Shown here in pieces: positions 56,458 to 64,000 of a stretch of DNA of 64,000 bases (positions within the stretch are counted from its first letter, which is position 1; the number at the start of each line of letters is the position of its first letter). The translations under genes and the position numbers were made by a program. Below the pieces are notes generated by a model. That model was not told the origin of the DNA and did not search any database. It saw only the letters and a list, made by a program, of their open reading frames with translations. The stretch comes from Macrobrachium rosenbergii (lineage: Eukaryota > Arthropoda > Malacostraca > Decapoda > Palaemonidae): positions 1,886,969-1,950,968 of the forward strand of contig NC_089767.1 of the NCBI RefSeq assembly GCF_040412425.1. The letters are read 5' to 3'.

Positions 56458-56533
<76 letters not shown>
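56258..56533. repeat. (TA)n compound microsatellite
   Basis: Three TA runs are separated by GTATGTATGTATGT...AAATGTCAGC and ACATATACATATATATAATA. Confidence 0.95.
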
Positions 56534-56537
<4 letters not shown>

Positions 56538-56639
56538 TAAATATTATGCCATAAATATAGTTCAGTATCGAATTCATTATACCTTGAGAGTAATTTACAC
56601 CCAAGATCAGTTATAATTGATAACTACATCTGCATATAT

Positions 56640-57479
56640 ATACATGTATATATATACATATACATACATATATGCATGGTAATCCCCTCTTATAGTGTAT
56701 TAGGGTTTATTAAAGTGTCCATATTCCAAGATGTAGTTGCATTTGTTAGAACTTAAAAAACATTGTAAAAGCATGTTTCTATAATTATGTTTTATCCCAC
56801 AGAAAAGTATGCTATATTTTCCTGTACAATAAACCATGCATAATTAATCAAATAAACACGCATTTGCAAGTGTAGAGATACCAGTTAAGACTCTTCGTGT
56901 ACTACGGATCTTGAAGACTTCAGAGCACCTACAAGACCCTTAAATATCAGACGAGTTCTACTGCCATCAGTAGGTTCGAGATTTGTGAAGTCGGTTTAAT
57001 AATACACTCACTACAATATACAAGTTTCAAGATGTATGGCGTTACGAAACTCTACTTTACCTCGTAGCAAGAGCGAACCCATCGGCCTTTCTGGTCCGTT
57101 CATAAATTTGACTCGTTTTCTGGCGAAATTTGACAATAATAGACATGGCAGTATTGCCGTAGCTCACCAAGGGATTTGCAGAACAAATGCTGCCCCCTAA
57201 TCATACATGAAAGCTCTGTAGCTGAAATGGCAAGAGTCTTCCAAAGGTTTAGAGGTGTAATAGCCTATATTCTTCTCGGCAAGACTGAGTAGGAAGGCCT
57301 CTCCTCACTTTTAATGAGACAAGTCCCTCCCTTCCTCAGCTTGTCTCCATGTTTCATAAGAGGCCAGTTCCTCGTTTTTGAGGTCGATTGAGACGACGTG
57401 GATGGCTGTGCAAGACACCTGGGCTGAATGATTGATTCTGTCGAGTGTTGCGAGTTCATGGGGACAGAGAGAAGAAATT
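56640..57479. other. unannotated stretch
   Basis: No transposon signature from 56680 to 57480. The minus-strand open frame 57265-57534 (89 codons) is low-confidence and has no recognised domain. Confidence 0.4.
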
Positions 57480-57735
57480 TGTCTTGCTGCTTGGCTGAGA
57501 GATGGGGCTTAGTTGCTTGAAAGATGGCGTTCATTTGGTTGAGAGATGGCGCTCAGTTGGTTCAGGGATTGAGTTCAGTTGATGAAATTTAGATGGTTGA
57601 GACAGATGGAGTTCATTTGGATCAGATATGGAGTTCAATAGCGTGCGAGATGGTGTTCAGTTGGTTGAAAGATGGAGTTCAACTGGTTGAGAGATGGCGC
57701 TTTTGAAAGATGGAGTTCAGTTGGTTGAGAGAAGG
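57480..57735. repeat. irregular 22-27-bp minisatellite
   Basis: About ten units of GAGATGG(A/C)G(T/C)TCAGTTGGTT with variable spacing. Confidence 0.85.
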
Positions 57736-57769
57736 TTTTCGGGAGGGCAGGAAGAACAGTATGAAAAGC

Positions 57770-57888
<119 letters not shown>

Positions 57889-58064
57889 TTAAGGAAAAAA
57901 GGAAAAACAGTTTAGTAAATTAAATTTTTATGTGGTTTAAGGAAAGGAAGACGTTCTTGACAGATAAATAAAATTCATAGCAAGATGCCTTTATGATTGA
58001 CGTGTAGACTTTCATTGTACATAATGTTCTATCCCGATTATTGAAGCAGAACAGTCCCAAGTTT

Positions 58065-58150
58065 TTAAAGAGATTATGTAACTTAAGTACAACCACATTA
58101 GTCATTTTATTATGTAACTTAAGTACAACCACATTAGTCATTTTATTAGG
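58065..58150. repeat. tandem duplication, 39-bp period
   Basis: TTATGTAACTTAAGTACAAC and CACATTAGTCATTTTATTA occur twice, identical over the unit. Confidence 0.93.
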
Positions 58151-58176
58151 TAGATTACTCTACCACTAGATGTACA

Positions 58177-58179
<3 letters not shown>

Positions 58180-58212
<33 letters not shown>
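58180..58212. repeat. (CT)n microsatellite
   Basis: About 33 bp of CT. Confidence 0.93.
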
Positions 58213-58214
<2 letters not shown>

Positions 58215-58324
58215 GTTGTTCTCGTCGAGTACCCAGATCGATCTCAATGACCCCCCTATATCAGCGAAAGGACGGGACTGAATATTTTCTCAAGTTATTG
58301 ACTTAAGAATACAAATTATAATAA

Positions 58325-58713
58325 TTTTAGTTTTCTGAAAAGAAAACTATTGTCTGTCCGTCCGCACTTTTTCTGTCCGCCCTCAGATCTTAAAAACTAC
58401 TGAGGCTAGAAGGCTGCAAATTGTTATGCTGATCATCCACCCTCCAATCATCAAACATACCAAACTGCAGCCCTCTAGCCTCAGTATTCTTATTTTATTT
58501 AAGGTTAAAGTTAGCCATGATCGTGCATCTGGCAACGATATAGGACTGGCCACCACCGGGCCGTGGTCAATGTTTCATGGGCTGCGGTTCATACAGCATT
58601 ATACTGAGACCACCGAAAGATAGGTCTGTTTTCGGTGGCCTTGAATATACGCTGCAGCGGCTGTACAGGTAACTCGATTGCGCCGAAAAAACTTCGGCGC
58701 ATTTCTTACTTCT
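58325..58713 (+). mobile_element. family C element, full length
   Basis: Hairpin III perfect (CCACCGAAAGATAGGTCTG...TTTCGGTGG). Terminal hairpin GCGCCGAAAAAACTTCGGCG(C). The TGTGCCGGCTT part after hairpin I is deleted. Confidence 0.93.
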
Positions 58714-59040
58714 TTTAAAATTAGACAGAGTGAAGACGTAAATTACTAAGGACTCGTGTGTTTGTATATTTGATTTAATATGTTGCTACAATTTTATATA
58801 CATATACTATATATTTCCGTTATGTTGTAAGTGCTAATTAGAAAGTGTATAAATATCCCGCGCTGAATAAAATTATGTGTTGCAATAAAAAATTTTAAGC
58901 GATGGGTTCTCTGCATCTTAAATCACAAGTATTACGGCTATTACTGTCTACAGGTTTTACTGGTACAGATAAACAGATGCAAATGTATACATGTCTTATC
59001 CATATGAATATATGTGTATATATGTGTATATATAATGCAA
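58714..59040. other. unannotated stretch
   Basis: AT-rich, no recognised feature. Confidence 0.45.
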
Positions 59041-59085
59041 TTCGCTCTACTTCGCTGATATTCCAGGAGTAGAACGAATTGGATA
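59036..59085. repeat. short inverted repeat
   Basis: CAATTCGCTCTACT and AGTAGAACGAATTG pair around a loop of about 17 nt, followed by GATATTAAACGACATCTGTAG. Confidence 0.7.
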
Positions 59086-59156
59086 TTAAACGACATCTGT
59101 AGCTTAATATATGTATATATAAAATGTCACGGTGATGTAATGAAAATTCATATATT

Positions 59157-59159
<3 letters not shown>

Positions 59160-59222
<63 letters not shown>
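59160..59222. repeat. (TA)n microsatellite
   Basis: About 62 bp of TA. Confidence 0.95.
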
Positions 59223-59227
<5 letters not shown>

Positions 59228-59544
59228 TATTATAGAACTATGGTACTAAAACTGAATGTTTATATGCTGTGTTATATATAATCATGTAACAGTGCAAAAT
59301 AACGAACTGATTACTTACTTCTATCATTAAATACTAATTCTGCCTTAGCCTTCGCATCCCGATCTTTTTTATTTATGGTAATAATGTTTAGGATCCCAGA
59401 CTGACTGCCGCTGGTACCGAGAAGAAAGCAGACTCCTTCAAAGCAACTGACGACTTTCCAGTGCTTGAAAATCAGAAATATTTGGTCCGTAGACGCTATT
59501 CTCCTTGCATTTTGATATATTTTTATGTATTCGTTAATTTATTC

Positions 59545-59694
59545 TTTTTTTTTTATCTTTTTAATAAGTGAGATCTCTTCACTCTGTATTTCTCTTTACC
59601 TTCTCTTACTTCCGCATCATAATATTCTTTGGAAGACTGAATTTCAAGTCAGTGGCCTCTATGGTGGGCTTGTTCCATATGTATAGGGTTCACC

Positions 59695-59726
<32 letters not shown>

Positions 59727-59727
59727 T
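59545..59727 (+). mobile_element. LINE 3' end with (AAT)n tail
   Basis: AATAAGTGAGATCTCTTCAC, CTTCTCTTACTTCCGCATC, ATTCTTTGGAAGACTGAATT, CAGTGGCCTCTATGGTGGGC, then (AAT)n at 59696-59726. Confidence 0.85.
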
Positions 59728-59774
59728 CGACTTACAAATGCCCGGTTGTGGCCGCTTCTCTCTGAACGGGAGGC

Positions 59775-60040
59775 AGCTGATTTTCGTCTGAGCTGACGTT
59801 AAGCCAGCACGGGCTCTTGCTCAAAGAGCAGTCCGTAAGTGTCAGACGATGATTTGAAGTTTAAAAATGGTCAACAGTAAAATGTGTAAAATAATGATGT
59901 GAAAAATTTTTTATTGAGTTGGCGTTATACCAGCACGGGCTCTTGCTCGCAAAGCAGCCCGTAATTGTCATATACAATGATTTGAAGCGATAAAATGGTC
60001 ATGATTACAATGGATTAAAATAATGATGTGAGAAATGATA
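59775..60040. repeat. tandem duplication, 126-bp period, with hairpin
   Basis: CCAGCACGGGCTCTTGCTC starts at 59804 and 59930. In each copy GCTCTT or ACGGGCT pairs with a following complement (AAGAGC, AGCCCGT), then GTCA...ATGATTTGAAG and AAATGGTCA recur. Confidence 0.88.
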
Positions 60041-60111
60041 ACATGGTCTTGAAGTGAAAAGTTGAACAGGTAGGATTACAAGATCCTTTAAACCCTCAGG
60101 TGCCCATCAGC

Positions 60112-60112
<1 letters not shown>

Positions 60113-60184
<72 letters not shown>
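60113..60184. repeat. (AG)n microsatellite
   Basis: About 70 bp of GA. Confidence 0.95.
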
Positions 60185-60680
<496 letters not shown>

Positions 60681-60683
<3 letters not shown>

Positions 60684-60981
60684 ACCGCTTTAGGATTGAA
60701 AAAGGACGATCCCCTGTGTAGAAAAAATTATTATAAGAGAAATTTCAACAGGAGGATCTTTCTAATGTGAAGTTTGCAATGTTGCACTTACAACGTATGA
60801 CTGTTATACTTTCTTTTTGTTTATGGGAACATGACGAAAGTCTCGCATTGCATGTTCCATTGTTTCTCTCTCACTTTTGGAAATCATGAAAGGCAGGAGA
60901 GTGTGAGATAATGTCAGAAATTGCAAAGCACTTTCGCTTGAATTTCCACATGTTTCTGCAACAGATATATGGTTTGAAGAA

Positions 60982-60986
<5 letters not shown>
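60681..60986. other. unannotated stretch
   Basis: No recognised feature. Confidence 0.4.
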
Positions 60987-61048
<62 letters not shown>

Positions 61049-61071
61049 GGTTTTCCATATAAATAGGAGTT

Positions 61072-61133
<62 letters not shown>

Positions 61134-61156
61134 GGTTTTCCATATAAATAGGAGTT

Positions 61157-61217
<61 letters not shown>

Positions 61218-61233
61218 CTTAGGTTTTTCCATA

Positions 61234-61307
<74 letters not shown>

Positions 61308-61334
61308 TAGGTTTTTTCCATATAAATAGGAGTT

Positions 61335-61406
<72 letters not shown>

Positions 61407-61457
61407 TCTCTATCTCTCTCTTTTCTTAGGTTTTTTCCATATAAATAGGAGTTTATT

Positions 61458-61531
<74 letters not shown>

Positions 61532-61559
61532 CCTAGGTTTTTCCATAAAAATAGGGGTT

Positions 61560-61623
<64 letters not shown>

Positions 61624-61650
61624 CTTAGTTTTTCCATATAAATAGGAGTT

Positions 61651-61716
<66 letters not shown>

Positions 61717-61741
61717 GGTTTTTTCCATATAAATAGGAGTT

Positions 61742-61805
<64 letters not shown>

Positions 61806-61817
61806 TAAATAGGAGTT

Positions 61818-61873
<56 letters not shown>
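60987..61873. repeat. (CT)n array with nine conserved spacers
   Basis: Ten CT runs of 50-75 bp are separated by spacers reading AGGTTTT(TT)CCATATAAAT and AGGAGTTTATTT. Seven are complete or nearly so, one (61214-61240) lacks the right part and one (61801-61823) the left part. The unit of about 90-110 bp is thus spacer plus CT. Confidence 0.95.
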
Positions 61874-61880
<7 letters not shown>

Positions 61881-62239
61881 GCAGCACAGCACAGAATCCC
61901 AGCAGCATGCACAGAGGTGATGTAATGGGCCGGGTATAAAAAGATTGTCCCCCATTCTTAAGGGAGAAGATCCACAACACAATGCCTCCGTTGCACCTCG
62001 GCCAAGACTCGAGAGAGTATCGCTGAATCTTCTAAAAGCTTCAATCTTTCGCCTCCTCAAACACCGTGATTTCGACGGCATCATCTCTCTCGACTCGAGC
62101 AAGCAGGAGAAGTCACAACAGTATTGGTGAACAGCGCCGTTTCGAAAGCAAATCGTTTAGAAAAGCAAATAAGTCGTTAGGTAACTTGCTTGCCATGTCT
62201 CTGCTCCTCGAAGCTCGCGGCGAGATCACAGAGATAAAG
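61874..62239. other. single-copy-like, GC-richer stretch
   Basis: No repeat signature. GGGCCGGGTATAAAAAG at 61928-61944 looks like a TATA box. The minus-strand frame covers 61875-62102 without the CT part (about 76 codons) and a plus-strand frame is also open, but no domain or splice structure is evident. Confidence 0.35.
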
Positions 62240-62546
62240 GGAGTGTAGTGCTGCCAGTGTGCCTTACGTGGTGCGCCGTAGACTTTACTAAAGGGTGTTT
62301 GCAGCGTCCCTTCGGCCCCTAGCTGCAACCCCTTTCATTTCTTTGATTGCAGCTTCGTTCATATTCTCTGCATTCCATCTTATTTTCCTTAACCCTGTCC
62401 TAACAATTGTTTCATAGTGCAACTGCTTTGAGGTTTTCCTCCTGTTGCACCTTTCAAACCTTTTTCTGTCAGTTTCCGTTTCAGCGCTGAATGAACTCAT
62501 AGGTCCCAGCGCTTGGCCTTTGGCCTAAATTCTATATTATGTATTC
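62240..62546 (+). mobile_element. family B1 element
   Basis: GTGTAGTGCTGCCAGTG to GGCCTTTGGCCTAAATTCTA. The GTGCGCCG hairpin has drifted. Confidence 0.88.
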
Positions 62547-62552
62547 TCATTC

Positions 62553-62632
62553 AAACAGTCTTTTGACTGTCATAAGCGCTAGATGGCGAAAGCGCCCCCT
62601 GTGTTTGACCAGGCAGCCAAAATTTCATAAAA
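62553..62632 (+). mobile_element. family B2 3' fragment
   Basis: TTGACTGTCATAAGCGC, GGCGAAAGCGCCCC and CAGCCAAAATTTCATAAAA. Confidence 0.75.
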
Positions 62633-62775
62633 ACGTAATTCGCGCTCAGCCACGGTCTAGAAGAGATAGCGCGCGACTCCTTTCCAAGTTCTTTGGCAAT
62701 ACCCAGCCATAACTTCCGCGTACGTACAGAAGAACTCATTCAATCGCTGAAAACTGTATATCAAACTGTAAAGGC

Positions 62776-62776
62776 T

Positions 62777-62807
<31 letters not shown>

Positions 62808-62893
62808 TTATTATTCTTCTTATTATTATTCTTCTTATTCTTCTTCTTCTTCTTCTTCTTCTTATTTTTCTTCTTCTTCTTCTTCTTCTTCTT
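62776..62893. repeat. (CTT)n/(ATT)n microsatellite
   Basis: CTT triplets with ATT interruptions over about 118 bp. Confidence 0.95.
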
Positions 62894-63149
62894 CCGGGTC
62901 AAAGGCCATCTAAGGACTTGTGTGGATCTTGAAACTTTTATCAGGCCTGACCTGTTCTTCCGCGATTTAGATGTTGTCGTCGTTAATAATATTTACATCA
63001 ACATCGGCAGCAAAGGACAAGCAGGAAGAGCTGTGTCTGGGTTAGGGTAATAGATATGGAGGGAGAAAGGGACGCATAATACATATACATAATACGTATA
63101 AACATGCATACATACATAGATACATGCTAAACACACACGTACACACAAA
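62894..63149. other. unannotated stretch
   Basis: No recognised feature. Ends in ACATA-type simple sequence. Confidence 0.4.
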
Positions 63150-63183
63150 TGTATATATATATGTGTGTGTGTGTATATGTATG

Positions 63184-63237
<54 letters not shown>
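63150..63237. repeat. (GT)n/(TA)n microsatellite
   Basis: Short GT then about 48 bp of TA. Confidence 0.94.
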
Positions 63238-63240
<3 letters not shown>

Positions 63241-63793
63241 ACTCTACGGAGTGATATTTGATCTTGTCATTGAAATAAAGCATTGACGTCAATATCGGTT
63301 CCTGTATCAAATTTCTTCGTCTTGTTCCTCACCAAAATAGCTATGAAGTTCCCTAATAACTTTGCGTGTATGCAAAGGCGAGTTAGTATTCATGATTTTG
63401 AATCTATGTATATACATAATATACACTAAAGTATGTATTGTTTTATTTCTATTATACTGACTCGCACGGGAAGCCCATACTTGCCAAGCGAGTTTAAAAT
63501 TGCTTCACGCTCTTACGAAGAAATTGGGTGTCAGATTCACTTTCATAATCTCTTCACTGAAAATAAACTTCTTTTGCCACCACCCGCAAGAAAGGCAGCG
63601 CCTTGGAAAGCATTCTTGAGTATGGGGGGCAATGTGTGAAGACACACTCACGCACAAAATGGTCCCTGGTATATGGCGTACATACGTGTTTGTATTGCTT
63701 TCCAGTAATGCAGTGATAAAAACTACTAGTGTGACCAGATATCGCGTTACATTTTGGGAAAGTTTAGTTCCCGTTTGCCTCTTCTTTGCATTG

Positions 63794-63797
<4 letters not shown>
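63238..63797. other. unannotated stretch
   Basis: No recognised repeat. The plus-strand open frame 63433-63639 has no known domain. Confidence 0.4.

Positions 63798-63857
<60 letters not shown>
63798..63857. repeat. (CT)n microsatellite
   Basis: About 60 bp of CT. The last 143 bp of the window after it show nothing recognisable. Confidence 0.95.
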
Positions 63858-63860
<3 letters not shown>

Positions 63861-64000
63861 TAAGAGGCCAAGAGGTATGTCTGCATTTTTAGAGATTTTT
63901 CACGTTTCAATGAACAATATTGAACATGGGCTCACTTATATGATTACTAATATGGCTATTCCCACTGGCTTAAATTATAATCTACATTTGTAATGTTTTC

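Noticed and set aside
57265..57534. 89-codon minus-strand frame as a host exon
   Set aside because: No recognisable domain or splice pattern; kept only as an unannotated stretch.
60987..61873. CRISPR-like alternation of spacers and repeats
   Set aside because: The recurring part is the spacer and the variable part is a (CT)n run; there is no unique-spacer logic and no cas genes.

Overview
The window reads as non-coding, repeat-saturated DNA from an arthropod, most likely a decapod crustacean (shrimp, prawn or crayfish type). The reasons are long (TA)n, (CT)n, (GT)n and (ATT)n arrays every 1-2 kb, a short block of the arthropod telomere motif TTAGG at 34.5 kb, tRNA-derived SINEs, and decayed non-LTR retrotransposon reverse transcriptases. 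No convincing host protein-coding exon, rRNA or intact host tRNA gene was found. Most long open frames here come from translating microsatellites or minisatellites whose period is a multiple of 3. The naming as decapod is inference; no database was searched.

Interspersed elements dominate. (a) Family C is a 390-450 bp element built as a chain of hairpins, with 19 recognisable copies (11 plus, 8 minus, about 7.5 kb). (b) Family B (B1 about 310 bp, B2 about 330 bp) has about 20 copies or fragments; B1 and B2 share the end carrying a GTGCAC hairpin. (c) Family A is a non-LTR retrotransposon 3' end with an (AAT)n tail. The same tail is carried by a tRNA-headed SINE at 31.5-31.75 kb, and truncated tails have expanded into large arrays at 36.2-36.7 and 54.8-56.0 kb. 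(d) Family E is a second SINE (4.5 and 18.7 kb). (e) A third SINE with a tRNA-Gly-like head lies at 27.4 kb. (f) DNA transposon relics are a MITE with 4-bp target duplications (13.5 and 26.7 kb) and a hAT-type element at 50.3 kb. (g) Two decayed reverse transcriptase regions lie at 12.5-13.5 kb (as an inverted duplication) and 51.4-52.6 kb.

Layout: 0-1.3 kb TA arrays and a long hairpin; 1.8-3.5 kb a 33-bp minisatellite with a 231-bp higher-order repeat; 3.9-6.4 kb nested SINEs and microsatellites; 6.4-10.2 kb three imperfect copies of one segment, the first badly corrupted; 10.3-13.8 kb inverted repeats centred on TA arrays; 14.0-15.8 kb possible LTR plus leader; 16-31 kb dispersed elements, a 700-bp palindrome and a 56-bp minisatellite; 31-37 kb SINE/LINE tails and telomere-like repeat; 37.8-39.8 kb and 42.7-43.8 kb further tandem repeats; 44-54 kb B and C elements, hAT and RT relics; 54.8-56 kb ATT array; 57-64 kb microsatellites and a striking (CT)n spacer array at 61-61.9 kb.

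No genes act together here. The biology on show is retrotransposition (SINEs borrowing a LINE tail), tandem expansion seeded by retrotransposon tails, and fold-back DNA. The most promising less-described item is family C, whose hairpins are gained or lost as modules and show one apparent compensatory base-pair change.
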